A DNA stretch of 64,000 bases from Adenanthera pavonina (GCA_026686845.1 JAIVEN010000037.1:1612001-1676000), one strand, 5' to 3'; shown: positions 24,391-37,222, numbered from the stretch's first letter. Numbers and translations are program-made. The notes: a model not told the origin generated them from the letters alone.

Positions 24391-26107
24391 ATATAGATGA
24401 ATATTATTTACGATTGTCTAAGTGGAAGAAGAGACAAATAGAAATGACTAATTAGAGAAGACTAAATCCCGATGACCTCAGCTCAAGGATTAGCTGATTA
24501 ACAAGTCTTTCTCCTTATCCACTGATCTCTCACACTCTCTTAAATGCGAAGTAATGACAGAAACTTTGGGTCACAATAACCAGTTTGACTTGTGAAACCA
24601 AACATTAACAATCAGGGGCTTTCCTTATCCATAAACAGGGAAAAGGAAATTGGCCTTAATTATTGGATGTTTAGTGTGAAGTGCTTGGACTCTTTGACAA
24701 ATGAGAATAATGTAGGTAAGTTTCTTTTTCAATGGGTACAATTCATTGTTGAATATGTATGTACATATATGCATTCTTTCCAGGAAATATATATAATAAT
24801 ATTCACAGAAATAAAAAGAAAAATAATACTCCTATCTTTTTCTTATTCGTAGTCATACATATATGACTCGTGACTGTAAAAAAATGCCCATTTATCTACA
24901 CTGGTTAGTTATTTCCAATGATTGAAAAGTGAAAAATGTTTTGTTGACTAAAATTTTAATTATATATATAAATTGTTAAGCAAGTATATAATTAATATGT
25001 GAAATAAATTTTGCAGTTGCTGTTGGTGTGTAAAAAGAAGAGCATATGCAGCACGTGTAAGGCGTAGTAATCATACATCAAATTAAAGTTCAAAGTAAGG
25101 ATTAGGTTTGGTATGTGTGGTCGAGCTTCAAGTCTAACTAAAATCTTGGCTTTCCATCTCTCTCTCTCCTTACTTATTTAGTTCAGAGGATATTGAAAGC
25201 AACCTGTGACCTAACTTTAATTTTTATAATGCTGTACGAAAATTCATGCTTATTATTATTACTATTATTATTATCCTATTGAATATATATAATTTTATAA
25301 ATATTACAGAAGTGATCTTTAATATATGTACTAGTATCATTTTGAATGTTCCTTCAAATAATTGTTAATTTCCACAAGGCCTAAATTATTTCATGTCTTA
25401 AGCTTGTTGTATATAATGTTATTATTATTTAAGAAACAAAATGATAAGATTGAAACCCTGAATGCATATGGAGCGTGGGCTAATATAGTTAGTGTTAATA
25501 TGAATGCACGATTAGTTATTATGACATGTGATCTAGCGATGGAAATTTCTGTGTCAATTCTGTCTATAAAGCCCATTGAAAATCATAAGCAACACAGACC
25601 TCGTGACAGCTTGGGGAGCAAAATCTGGAAATGGCCTACCTACCTAGAGTAAATTAAATTACTCAAGCCGAGCCTTCTAACCAAATTAATTTTTAACATG
25701 CTTCCTCCTACGGAAAATTTTTAAGAGTGGACAAAGTATAATCTCAACACATATGAAGCGTGTTGAAACTCCTAAACAATTGGTTATGGTTGTATGAAGC
25801 ATAATCTGGAATCAAAATTTGAAGTTTCAAAGGCATCTAAAAATCCCAGAAGGAGTACTGGCCCACTTGGAGAAAAGCAGGGGGCGGGGGGTGGGAGAGA
25901 GAGAGAGAGAGAGAGAGACATGGAGAAAGGTGAATAGGGATATAATTATACAACTAGGCATCATAGACTTAAGAATCCAAGCCTGAACAACATATACAGA
26001 ACATTTAAGGTACACTTAATCAGTACTTTGTTTGGAGAGAGAGAGAGAGAGTTTGATGGGAAATAATGCTGCCATATGTGGGGAATTTGGCGGGAGGAAA
26101 GTCTAGT
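24391..26107. other. Intergenic DNA, 3' side of psbR
   Basis: No coding region recognised. A (GA)n microsatellite lies at about 25895-25918 and a shorter one at 26035-26051, both downstream of the minus-strand psbR. Confidence 0.5.
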
Positions 26108-27431
26108 CTATTGTGCCAAAGCACTGGTGTTGAAGACAAGAAGAGCACCCCCAGCTAGAAGACCAGCCAGTGTCACTGCCCATATAGCCAACCCTGTCGT
26201 ACCTGCACCATTTCAATCAAATACACAATATCATCCCTCTCATCAACTACTTTTCTATGCTTCTTACACTGTGCCCCAATGGGGATGTTGGTATTTACAA
26301 CTCTGTCAAAATAGGCATGTCCTTTTTAGCACCATCCTATGCAACCAATCCATGTTTTGGTTGTCTCCTCATTCCCCTCCCCACTCCCCTCAGATCCAAA
26401 CAAAAGTAGGACCTGTACTTTTCTTTGGATCAGGAAGTGTCTGAACTCTGAAGAGAGAATCAGGAGAGCATCTGGACTACCGTCAGGGGGAGAGGCGTCT
26501 CATTTTTAAGAATACATATTGTATAAATGGTTCCTTTATAATGAAATCGATTCCATTACTTCTGTTCTGTGGCTATCAAACTAAATTTTGGATCCTAGAA
26601 TCTCCATGGGTTGAAACACTAATAGACCTAAGCCTCTCTGTGTGTGCGGGTGTGTCAGTATTGATTCTTTTGAGCTTCACAGAGACAAGGATTTCTTACC
26701 GCCAACATACACATCACCACTTGGAGACCAGTCGTTAGTGTCGTAGATAGGACTGTAGGAATGAAACAAAGACGCAAATGCAGCTTTAATCAGTCACTCT
26801 AATTCTATTATTCCAAGTACCAAAACTCACATATATACATAATAACATGGTATTGTTTAATTACCTGTAGCCATCCACATTAGCACCGTACTTGTCCACG
26901 AATTGGTAAACACCCTTTCCCTGATACCCACAATGATTCATTCAACAGAGTGAGCTCACAGCTTCAAGCAAGCCAATCTTACTCACTTTCAATCAACAAC
27001 TAATATACCATGACAATTACTATTAGTGATACAATAAAGTTTTGGTTTTGCTTATATTCCTAGTTCAGAATTCTAATCTCCCCTCTTAATACAATTGCTA
27101 TTGTAAGTTTTGAGGTAAGCACAAACCTTAGCCTTCCTGCCAGATGAATCAACACCACCATCCAAGTTCATGCCACCGTTGATTCCTGCGAATGATTTTA
27201 GCCAATCAGGAAAGAAATAAATAGAGTTTGGAATATACAGACAGATAGATAGGGGGGAGGCTGTAATGAAGAAGAACCATAAGGCTTGTCGGTTTTGATC
27301 TTCTTGCCACCACTGGCTACGACCCTGAGAGAAGAAGACCTTGAGAGAGAAGGAAGGCCTCTCACGGATGATTTCTCAGTAGTGAAAGGTGCAGGTTTTA
27401 AAGCGACGGAAGCCATCACAGAGGATGCCAT
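26108..27431 (-). CDS. psbR: Photosystem II 10 kDa polypeptide PsbR precursor (138 aa)
   Basis: Five exons on the minus strand: 27278-27431, 27127-27185, 26865-26920, 26700-26752 and 26108-26202, all GT-AG with phases that fit, ending in TAG. The N-terminal ~40 residues (MASSVMASVALKPAP, then Ser/Arg-rich) form a chloroplast transit peptide, with likely cleavage near VVA/SGGKK. The mature part contains KTDKPYG, GVDSSGRKAKGKGVYQFVDK, NDWSPSGDVYVGG and a single C-terminal membrane span (LAIWAVTLAGLLAGGALLVF) ending NTSALAQ, all matching PsbR. The length fits the usual ~140 aa. PsbR is a thylakoid protein at the lumenal face of photosystem II that helps PsbP/PsbQ association and oxygen evolution. 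No lesion is seen, so the gene should be functional. Confidence 0.95.
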
Positions 27432-27553
27432 TGAAACGATGCGATGCTTCTGATTCTGTTTCTCACTCTGCTACTGCTACTGAGGCTGAGAGAAACTGAT
27501 GGTCAAGGAAGACATCTTGAGATAATAAAATTACATGTGTGATTGCTATGTGA

Positions 27554-27607
27554 CACGTGGCGGTGATCTTGTGGAGGGCTTGGGATATCGTTTTGCTCAT
27601 CTTATCC
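27554..27607 (-). promoter_or_regulatory. G-box and I-box upstream of psbR
   Basis: CACGTG at 27554-27559 (within GACACGTGGC) and GGATAAG, an I-box/GATA motif read on the minus strand, at 27601-27607. These lie about 125 and 170 bases upstream of the psbR ATG. The pair is typical of light-responsive nuclear photosynthesis genes. The regulatory role is inferred. Confidence 0.55.
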
Positions 27608-28228
27608 ACAACATGCCATGTCAAACAATTTTCATCCACTTGTTTGCACGCTTATTTTTATTATTATTATTTTTTTTTTTGCAACCTTCAGTAGCAAACA
27701 GCTCTCACTATTTTGGATTCAACTCAAGTTGACACATTTCTCACATTTCCATGGCCCTAGAGATCAAACTTAAGAGCTAATAGTTAAAGGATTCAGACTC
27801 TTTCCATATGAACTAGCGTGCTTAGGTATTAATATTATTATTTTTTGCTTAGGTATTGATATTAGTGTTATTGTTATTATGGAACACATAAAAATCTTTA
27901 AGCTCGTTGAAGCCCCATTTGCATACACGCACTGCAACTGGGTTGGGTTGGATTGTACTGTACTCGGCCCAATTTGTGATTGGACCTAATCGTACCAGAG
28001 AAAATATGCTTTTCATTTTTTTCAGGAAAATTTGAAAGAAAAAAAAGAAAAGAAAATACACCACAGAATTTGATAAAAAAATTTTGAAGTTTAAATTTTT
28101 CTAAGTATCATCGATATTCAATATATTCAATTCGATCAATATCTATAGAAAATTTCACTATTAATTAGTTATAAATAGTATAACTCACTTCAAACTCCAT
28201 ACAATACACAAAACTCACTTTTAGTTAA
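27608..28228. other. Intergenic DNA upstream of psbR
   Basis: Nothing coding recognised. Poly-T and short ATT repeats occur around 27650-27850. Confidence 0.5.
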
Positions 28229-28550
28229 ATACTTTTTCTGTTCCTACTTATAAATGCTCTTTAACTACATCATATATCTTAAAAGATTAATTAATTTTAG
28301 TTACCATTCTTAAAGTTTAAAAAATTATAACAACTTTTCTAAGATTACCTCTATTTAAAAAAATAATCATTCTCTCTCCATCTTAATTGTTTCTTTAATC
28401 ATTCTCTCTCAATATTAATTAATAAGGGCAAAATTGCAAAATTGAAAAAAATATTACTGAATAATTAATAAATTTTACAAAAAACCTTATATTAAGGACC
28501 AAGTAATTTTTTTAGAAACATTGTTATAATAAGGACCATAGCGAATATAA
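28229..28550. repeat. Stowaway-like MITE relic
   Basis: The left end TACTTTTTCTGTTCCTACTT and the right end in reverse complement TATTCGCTATGGTCCTTATT are imperfect inverted repeats. The interior (TTAATTAATTTTAGTTACC, CTTATATTAAGGACCAAGTAA) resembles the other family members in this window. Confidence 0.4.
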
Positions 28551-29189
28551 AAATAAAAACAAGTGAATAAAATGAAACTTCATATGCAGTTATAGTTTTA
28601 TTTATGGTGTTATCTCTTATTTACTTGAAAATATTTTAAAGTAGATAAATGGATTCAGATTGGTTGTTCTTAGCTTTGAGTTTTTGATCACTCTCTGTGT
28701 CTCTTATGTAATAATTAAATTTCGATAAGGAAACAAATCATTTAAATTAAAAATATTAATGTGGCAAGCATCCTTTGATTTGAAACTTAGCATATGACGT
28801 AAAAGTGGTAAGGCAGAATGGGTTGGGACATAAACATTGAAAAAGCGACCAAATGTGAAAGCCGCACAAAATAGAAGTCCGTTATGTAATATGATTACTG
28901 AGTCAATAAATTTTTTTTGGGGTTGACATATATGCATAATTGCATATAATGTCAGCTCAACTTGATTTGGCCAAAAAAGGGGAAAAAAAGTTTCAACTTG
29001 ATGCATGCATCTAATTTATGTTCTGTTCACACTTAACGATTCAGACAGGCAGTTTTTCCTATTTCTTACGCTAAACATGAAAAGGTGTTCAATTTCAATT
29101 ACTATTATTATTATAATAATAATAAATAATCACATGTTTTATGATTTTGTAGAAGAAAATGGGTTGGTCAGAATTGAAATTGAGGTGAA

Positions 29190-29609
29190 ATGAAGGGTGC
29201 TCTGTTCTCATCTGTGAAGCTAGAAGCGATTAGGATTGGGAAGAAGAGAGGCTGCAATTTAATGCAGCGCTCTCCAAGGCTTGTCTTGGTCAAGGTCAAC
29301 CTTCACCTTCACCTTCACCTCGTGCCTTTTATTAATTAATTAAATATGTAAATTAATTCTCTAATAGATAATATAGAAAAATGGTTAATTAGACAATATT
29401 ATTCTCCTCAAGTCATTTCTGTTATGTTTTAGAGTAGATCAACACCGGTGAGGAGGAAGAAGCTGAAGAAACACGCCGGTGAGGTTGGCAAAGGTGACAG
29501 GTCACCGGAGGTGATGAGGTTGATGGAAATGAAGGTCACCGGAGATTTGAAGATGGAGGATGAATGGCGTGATTTAGTGTACCAGATGAATCTTAATAAA
29601 ATTTTTTGA
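29190..29609 (+). CDS. Possible small two-exon gene of unknown function (93 aa)
   Basis: Exon 1 is 29190-29294 (ATG to AAG, then GTCAACC) and exon 2 is 29433-29609 (after TGTTTTAG, to TGA). The phase is 0 at the junction, giving 93 codons. The product is short and strongly basic in its first two thirds (IGKKRGCNLMQRSPRLVLVK, RRKKLKKH) and ends in an acidic/hydrophobic stretch (MEDEWRDLVYQMNLNKIF). No signal peptide, membrane span or domain is recognised. The donor is non-ideal (GTCAAC), and a second GT lies five bases upstream. The protein-like reading across both exons and the higher GC content than the flanks support it. It could be a non-coding transcript or a decayed gene. Confidence 0.35.
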
Positions 29610-29989
29610 CCAATAATATAATCAATAATAGTTTTCTAGTAAGAAGTCGATGATCATTTTCAATTTCTAATTGAACAATTTTATACTACACGAAATTTTT
29701 TTTTTGGGGTCAAATACTACGTGAAATTTTCAATTTGGCATACGATTACAATTCGCTGCTTCTATTCTAACTTCTTTAAAAGAATTAATTAAATTAACAT
29801 CGCGTTTATGCTTACGCGGTTCGGTTGATCAGGAATTGTGAGCGAATTAAATCAAACCATTTGTGCCAAGTCATCGTCGTCGTCGAACATGAAAGAGTAC
29901 GATAGCAAAGCAAACATAGAAGAGTCAAAGTACGTGCGTGTCCCTTCGGAGACCTTGCCAAGAGCCCAAGACCATTTATCTCACCAACT

Positions 29990-30143
29990 CCGGTTCACAT
30001 TCTCATTTTCATTTTCCTCCTGCGCTGCTCTCCTCTCTCACATCATCTCTCTAGACCTTCATACTTTTCTTTTCTTTTTTTTTCTCTTCTCATTCTTTCT
30101 GCTTCCCGACTCCTTCTCAGCTCTTCGTTTCCACCAGTTTGAG
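29990..30143 (+). other. Probable 5' UTR exon of the kinase gene
   Basis: A pyrimidine-rich stretch ending at a good donor (TTGAG/GTTAGT at 30143/30144). A matching acceptor (TCAATCAG) at 31045 would join it to the exon with the kinase start codon at 31121. The upstream limit is uncertain. The 902-bp leader intron is an inference from splice signals and base composition. Confidence 0.4.
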
Positions 30144-31120
30144 GTTAGTTTCACTCATTTTCCCCCTTTTTCTGGGCTGTCTTCAATTATGGCACTGTGT
30201 ATTCTTTCTTCATCTCTCTCTCTCTCTGCGTGGTAAAAGTTACTAGTGTTTTGGTTTTTGGCTTGAGATAAATGGTGATCAGTGTTCTTCCGTGGCTGGA
30301 AACAGACTTTTGATTACTTTAATTTTCCCTCTTTCGGTGCTTTAGATTTTGTTGTTGGGCTTCTGATTGCCTTCTATTTCTGGGAAATTTTGTTCACAAA
30401 TTCCTTCTCTCGTCTTCCTAGACGTGTTCAAAACATTACTGATAACCACTTGGGAGATATAAACGCCTGAATATAGGTTGTAAGACGGACCAAATACCGA
30501 TCAAAATACGTGCTTTTTTCCTAGTCACCCTCACATTTTATGGAATTCTCGAGCATATTGGCGGTAAATAATTGTTTTGCCAGTCTGCATTTGCTGAACC
30601 AGTTAATTTTGTCAAAACAAAGTAAAAAACTTTGATGGGTGTGAGACAGTCAGACGAGAGAGAAAAAGGGAATAAACTTTTCTGTGTATAATACTGAGCT
30701 ATATATAGGAGGAAAATAAAGAACCTAATAAATATAAAGATATACAAAATAACAAATCAAATCAAATATAATCAAATCATATCAACAATGGGTATCTACG
30801 TACCTCCTTGTAGTATAATTATAGTCATGCGTATTTTTCCTTTTGCAATGCACCTCTTTTATGCCATGACCCTTTTTCAATGTCATTGTGGTTTTGGTGG
30901 AAAAACTAGGGCTAAGATATTGTTCTGCTCCTCTGAATTAAGACCTGAAAGTTATGCATTATCTTTATCTAGTTCGATTACTTGTTTGTGTCTTCCACTT
31001 GCATATCCTATGAGATATCGAAATCTGTTACTTTGATTCAATCAGGTGGCCTTGGAAGTGGCTTTTGAACCAATTGATGCCATTTTTCCGTAAAGCTGCT
31101 CACTGGTGCTTCATTCAGTC

Positions 31121-34100
31121 ATGACTTGTTTTCCTGTATTTTTTGGTAAAAGGTTGGGTTCTTCGACAAGGCTAGATCCAGACATTGAAGAAGGTAACTT
31201 AAATACTTATTTTGATTGATCGAAGTACGTGATATTTAGATAGAAGAGATTACAGAATTGTTAGTCATGTACGTTTAATTATTTTTCTAAGCACATGTTT
31301 ATGTGCTGGAGTCATGATATTTACTGCTTCATTCCTCGGAAAAAAAACTTCTACTTCCAGTGCTACATTTTGATCAAATCTACTTGTGAACAGAATTTTC
31401 TGGCCTTCACAATATCAGACTTTATACATACAAAGAACTAAGAATCGCCACTGAGGAGTTTAGCCCTGTCAATAAAATTGGAGAGGGCGGTTTTGGTGCT
31501 GTTTTCAAGGTAATTGAAAAACTTTCTAACTTGATGTTTCAAGTATTGCTTCCATTATTGAATAGAGCCAAGAAAACGAGTTTCAACCCGCGGGTTGGCC
31601 TGTTTTGCCTTGTTTTATGGCGGTCCTGGGCTAGAAAAAACATAGTCCATATTGTGGCGGTCTTTTTCCAGCCCGGACCGCTTAACCCGCGGGTTAATCG
31701 GGCTAACCCGCCAAACCCGTGGGGTTAGCCCGTTTAGCCCACTTTTTTTGTTTTTGAAATTTTTTAATTTTTTTTCTTTCAAATTACTTTATTTATATTT
31801 CTTTATATATATATTGTTTAATATTGAAACTTGAAATTAGAATTATTTTGTACTTGCAGTTAAAATTTTTCCATATTTCATATTTAATGTTGTTGAATTA
31901 TGATACTTGCATAAATGATGATTAGTATGTGTTAATATATTTTGATAAATTAATAGTTTATGTGATTTCTATTTCTAATTTAATTATGAATCAATCATGT
32001 TATTTTTTTATTGTTTATATTGGTGATTTAAGTTATTATTTAAACTCGTGAGTTAGTCCGTTTAGTCCGTTTTTTTTTTATTTTAAAATTTTTTCTTTCA
32101 AATTACCTTGTTTGTATTTCTTTATATATATATATATTATTTAATATTGAAACTTAAAACTAGAATTGCTTTATACTTGAAGTTGAAATTTCCCCATATT
32201 TCATATTTAATGTTGTTGAATTATGATACTTACATAAATGATGATTAGTATATGTTAATATGTTTTGATAAATTAATGGTTTATATGATTTCTATTTCTA
32301 ATTTAATTATGAATCAATCATATTATTTTTTTTTATTATTCATATTGGTGATTTAAGTTATTATTCAAATATAAAAAAATTGGAAAAAATATATATATAT
32401 ATATAATATCTGGCAGGTTGGGCGGTCATGGGCTGGGATTTTCCCAACCCGTCAGAAAACGGGCTGGCCCGCCCTCAGCCCGTTTTCTGGTGGCCCGCAG
32501 CAAGCTAGCCCATTTTAGAGCAGGCTGGCTCGTCTCCCCAGCTCTATTATTGAAGTTGATTTCTCCTTCCTTTTCTTATGAATGAAAACGTAAAATGATT
32601 ACTGTGAATGGTCAGGGGAGGTTAAAAGGTGGAAAAGTTGCTGCTATTAAAGTTCTTTCAGATGAATCAAGACAAGGGGTGAGGGAATTCTTGACAGAGA
32701 TTAAGGTGATCTCAGAAATAGAGCATGAAAATTTAGTTAAGCTATACGGCTGTTGTGTGGAAGGAAATCACAGAATATTGGTCTATAATTACCTTGAGAA
32801 TAACAGCCTTGCACAAACTCTTATAGGTAAATGCATTACATTACTTTTATTTGGGTGACGGTCTGTGTTTAATCTGTTAATGCTGTATTTGAGATATTGA
32901 AATAAATCCCATCTATTCAAATCTATTTTGCTGGAAAATCATTAAAAGTAGGTGTGTTTATTTTGGCCAATTGGAGAAGAATGATATGCACAGCAAGCCT
33001 AAATTTGAACAACCTGAATGTGTTTTATTAACTTATCCTTGATTCTCAACCTTACACTAATTCTTTTTCAATAAATTGCTTTAAACTATTTTCTTCCAGG
33101 TGGACGTCATAGCAATATCCAATTCAATTGGCGAACACGATCTAGAATATGCACTGGGGTTGCCCGTGGGATTGCCTTTCTCCATGAGGAAGTAAGACCA
33201 CATATTGTTCATAGGGACATAAAAGCAAGTAACATTCTTCTTGACAAAGACCTCACGCCTAAGATTTCTGATTTCGGGCTTGCAAAACTTATTCCACCAA
33301 ACATGACCCACGTTAGCACACGTGTGGCAGGAACTATGTAAGTATATTTTTCTGATACTTTTGATTTCTATTTTACAGTCTGCGAAACTGGAAGCTTTTG
33401 GCTTTATTTTGTTTCCTCTTCTTTTCCCCTTTCAAACTGTGCATTGTACTTCTTGTTATGAAGACTTCATCCCTCCTCCTCAAATTCCCAGTTTTAAACT
33501 TGAGATCTCCATTTCATACTGAAAAAAGGAGTTTCCATTTGACAAGAAAATGTGATATAGATTATGCTATTCTGTTTTTATAATGTCTCTTGACTTGCAT
33601 CTTATTGGGGATCTCAATTAAAACTACGGCTTAAAATTTACTTCTATGTAATCGATGACTTTGGAGTTTATATCCATGTTTTGATAGGGTGCCCATTACC
33701 ATAGATCCGTAATACTTACTATTGACGCGAGAGTTTCCTCTGGTAGAGTCAGTGCTGTGCGGTGCATGATTTCATTTATAATTAGTCGCCACCCTTCTCT
33801 TCTTATTCAGTTAAGAAATAAGATTTGATAACTCTGATTATATATTTTTATAATATGCTGTTTTTGTATATAAAGCAATTATTTTATGTCAGGATTTAAT
33901 GCTATATGTTCTATTGCAGAGGTTACTTGGCGCCAGAGTATGCAATAGGAGGAAAGCTGACAAGGAAAGCTGATGTATACAGTTTCGGAGTCCTCCTTGT
34001 GGAGGTTGTAAGTGGGAGATCTAACACAAATACACGATTACCAATTGAAGAACAGTACATTCTAGAAAGGGTATGTATCTCCAATACTTTTAGAAATCAT

Positions 34101-35561
34101 TTTCTTGGTGAAAAGAACATACTTGTGAGGAGGTAGAATCAACTAATTTCACTTGCATATCTCAATATCAAATGAGAAAAAGTTTTTGAAACAAATTGGA
34201 TTGAATTTTATATTCATAGTTATTAATAGCATGCTATAAAGCTTGTAGTTTAACACTACGACTCTTGGCACTTTGCCACATGTGCAGTGTTACAATATTG
34301 AACCAATATAGCTTTGCTACAGTAGTTTTTGACATGTAGCTGTAGCTTGCTCTATAATTTCTACAAATGAATAGGGCAACAAAAATTTAGTGGTTTTGCA
34401 AAGATTAATAAAGGAGATTCATTTGACTTTTCCTCGAACAATCAATATTGAGTGATTTGGTATTCATATCAAGAGCAAGAAAAGAAGGCAATGACATCCT
34501 TCTCTTCCTGTGCTCTTGATATCATTGACTGAACAAACAAAATCATCAAAAGGTGAAGAGGGAATTGAGGCATTGCTTAAATCATTACCGTGATGTTGCT
34601 TTTTATTGAAGGTGAATTGTTTAGTTATCTTAGGATAAATCTTCTCAAAAACTGTTAAAACATTAAAGTTCTTTCAAGTGGTATTGAAACAAAAATGAAG
34701 TCTTCGAAGTCTTAAAGGTTGAAGTTACTCTTGTACATGCATTAATATTTGTGCCTTTGGTATTGCTTCTTACTGGGAATATATTTAACACAAAGTGACT
34801 TCCTGTGCTTTTGAATTGCTTCACAACACTCAAATTATAGCACAGTTCCTTCTCAGATTTGCACAGGTTTTTTCTCTGGCAGATGGCTATTAAAACAAAC
34901 AAAATGACTACAAGCTTTGATCAATAAATTTTGATCCAGCCATTTGAACTTTGAATATGAACTTATTGGAGTCCTCCATATGTATTTTCTTGTCTTGAAG
35001 CAAAGGGTCTGTTTTGTTGTAGAACACTTTACATGTTAATTGAGTCATGCAAAGATGCAATGTGGTAGAGGAATGGCTGGTACTTGATTGCATTTTTGTG
35101 ATTGTAATCAAATTCTGCGGCTTCATATGAGATTTAAGGACCTGCTTTGACTTTAGCTTGTATTGTTACAGACATGGGATCTTTATGAGCGAAGGGAATT
35201 GGTAGGGCTGGTGGATGCATCGCTGAATGGGGAGTTCGATGCAGAGGAAGCTTGCCGGTTTTTGAAGATTGGCCTTCTTTGCACCCAAGATGATCCGAAG
35301 GTCCGGCCATCCATGTCTTCGGTGGTTAACATGCTCACGGGAAGAATGGATGTTGATGAGAGCGACATAAAAAAACCAGCCTTGATTTCCGATTTCATGG
35401 ACCTTAAAGTGAGGAAAAACCCAAAAAGTAATATTGACTTGGAGACTCAAACTTCATACCATTCATCCTCGGCCTCATACAACCAGGATACCACTTTGTC
35501 ATCAACTGTTTCTACTGCTGAAACTTCAACCTTCACTGCACGATATGATCAAAGCATGTAA
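31121..35561 (+). CDS. CRPK1-like: Receptor-like cytoplasmic kinase, CRPK1/At1g16670 type (392 aa)
   Basis: Coding exons 31121-31193, 31394-31509, 32616-32826, 33100-33337, 33920-34070 and 35172-35561, all GT-AG and in phase. The N-terminus MTCFPVFFGKR has Cys3 but no signal peptide or membrane span. The kinase domain runs from about residue 47: glycine loop GEGGFGAVF (54-62), catalytic Lys75 in VAAIKVL, HRDIKASN (171-178), DFG (191-193), and activation segment THVSTRVAGTIGYLAPEYA. It is an RD kinase with all key residues, so it should be active. Sequence, length and exon layout match Arabidopsis CRPK1, a plasma-membrane-associated kinase reported to phosphorylate 14-3-3 proteins in cold signalling. 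Whether this copy does the same is inference. The C-terminal ~50 residues are Ser/Thr-rich. Intron 2 carries a hAT element and the splice sites remain intact. Confidence 0.95.
31563..32546. mobile_element. Non-autonomous hAT transposon in kinase intron 2 (984 bp)
   Basis: An 8-bp target duplication, TTATTGAA, lies at 31555-31562 and 32547-32554. The termini start TAGAGC and end GCTCTA; over 18 bases the inverted repeats match at 13, and all mismatches are transitions. Subterminal regions are rich in CCCG/CGGG phrases (AACCCGCGGGTTGG, GAAAACGGGCTGG). The interior has no transposase and contains a direct duplication of about 320 bp (about 31714-32040 and 32041-32365). An 8-bp duplication with short inverted ends is the hAT signature. 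Confidence 0.88.
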
Positions 35562-36111
35562 TGCGTCTTCCTATGTTTGTTTCATTATTTCTTTTTCTGC
35601 ATGCAGCATGTTATATTCTGTAAATTTTGCAACATTTGCATACTTTGAATTTTTTCTTTTTTTGCAAGTCGGGAAGTTTTGTTTAATGTATCTGTTGTAT
35701 ATGTGCATTAGGCTTGTATTTAATATTTGCTTTTAGTATTAAACTTTCATATTGGATTTTGACTAATTTAAGTTAAGTCCAGTAAGGTGAATTTTTTTTT
35801 TATCAGGCTTGTATTTAATATTGAGTTTGAAGATTTTTTTCACCTTTCTTTTGTCGCCTGCGATTTGTCCCAGAAGTCGAAGCCGCCGCCACCCTTTATA
35901 CGCTCAAGATGTCATTTTTTTGGGGTCTGAATCCTAAAGAGTTTGCTATAAATATTGCCACTGGGCATGGTACTTGAAAACAAGTTTAGATCTTCACTTT
36001 ATTGAATTGTTAAATTTAATTTTTTTTTACCTCAGTTAAATTTTAATTGTTCAGATTTATTTTTTGATAACTGTTCAAATTTATTTTAATCGATCAAGTC
36101 TTGAGTTTCTT
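35562..36111. other. Kinase 3' UTR and intergenic DNA
   Basis: Downstream flank of the kinase gene. The first 150-200 bases are probably 3' UTR. No gene recognised. Confidence 0.5.
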
Positions 36112-36132
36112 TTTAATTTTCTAATATTTTAT
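36112..36132. repeat. LINE target-site duplication, 3' side copy
   Basis: A 21-bp sequence beginning TTTAATTTTCTA, identical to 52431-52451. The pair brackets the minus-strand LINE. Confidence 0.85.
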
Positions 36133-36768
36133 TAACAACAACAATAATATTAGCCTTATCTCACTGTATGGAGTCAGCTACATGGATCATATGACGTCAA
36201 TAGGTTTTATCAAACACCATTTCTTCCGATAAATCATTTCTCAAAAGGTCATTTCTTATAACTTCGCTTAGTGTTCTTTTTTGTCTTCCTTTACACCTTT
36301 TGATCGGGCTCCAGGCCATTTGATCAACTCTCTTCACTGGCTCCTCTTACCCTCTTTTTTGTACATACTCAAATCACCTTAAATGATTTTCCACTATTTT
36401 TTCCTGGATAGGTGTTACCCCAACATTCCTTTGTATATAGTTATTTCTTATTTTGTTCAATTTTGTATGACCACACATCTAACTCAACATTCTCATCTCT
36501 GCTACTCCCATCTTATGCTCTTGTTGTCCTTTCAAAGCCCAACATTCACTACCATATAGCATTGCTGGCCTTATAGCTGCCTTGTAAAATTTTCCTTTAA
36601 GCTTAGTAGGTACCTTGCGGTTATAAATAACTCGTATTGCTTTCCTCCACTTTAACCACCCAACTTATATCCTATGCATAACTTCCCCATCAATTTCACT
36701 ATTATTCTGTAAAATTGATCCCAAATATCTAAACTTTGACACTTTAGGAATGATTTGCTCTCTAATTT

Positions 36769-37222
36769 TTACCTCTGATCATTTCTAATTGAACTCTTAT
36801 TAAATTTGCAATGCATATATTTCATCTTGCTTCTACTCAAACGGAAACATTTTGATTCCAAAGTATGTCTCCATAATTCAAGTTTAGAGTTGACCTCTTC
36901 TCTTGAGTCCTCAATTAAAACTATATCATCCGCGAAAAACATACACTTTGAAATTTCTCCCTGTATATGTTCTGTAAGAACATCCAAAATCCGATCAAAC
37001 ACATATGGACTCAAGGAAGATTCTTGATGTAAGCCTATTGTTATAGGGAAGTTCTTTGTCACACATCCAGGGGTTCTCACACTTATTGTTGCCCCCTCAT
37101 ACATATCCTTTATGACTCGAATATAAGCCACACGAACACATTTCTTCTCTATTGCTTTCCACAATACATCTCTTGGTACTCTATCATAGGCTTTTTCCAA
37201 ATCAATGAAAACCATATGCAAG
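36769..37222 (-). pseudogene. LINE reverse transcriptase, C-terminal part
   Basis: An open frame with HMVFIDLEKAYDRVPRDVLW, the palm GLHQESSLSP segment and the catalytic FADDIVLI motif, typical of non-LTR reverse transcriptase. Its reading frame is cut at 37222 by the Athila LTR and resumes at 50350-50680. RT was therefore one continuous frame before the insertion. Confidence 0.85.

Noticed and set aside
25895..25918. GA repeat as a possible regulatory (GAGA) site
   Set aside because: It lies downstream of psbR and looks like an ordinary microsatellite.
29838..30236. 132-codon frame upstream of the kinase
   Set aside because: It becomes a Phe/Ser-rich translation of a pyrimidine-rich leader and crosses a likely donor site at 30143. 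Better read as 5' UTR.
31121..31193. Signal peptide on the kinase
   Set aside because: The short N-terminus before the kinase domain has no hydrophobic core, so it is a cytoplasmic receptor-like kinase, not a receptor.
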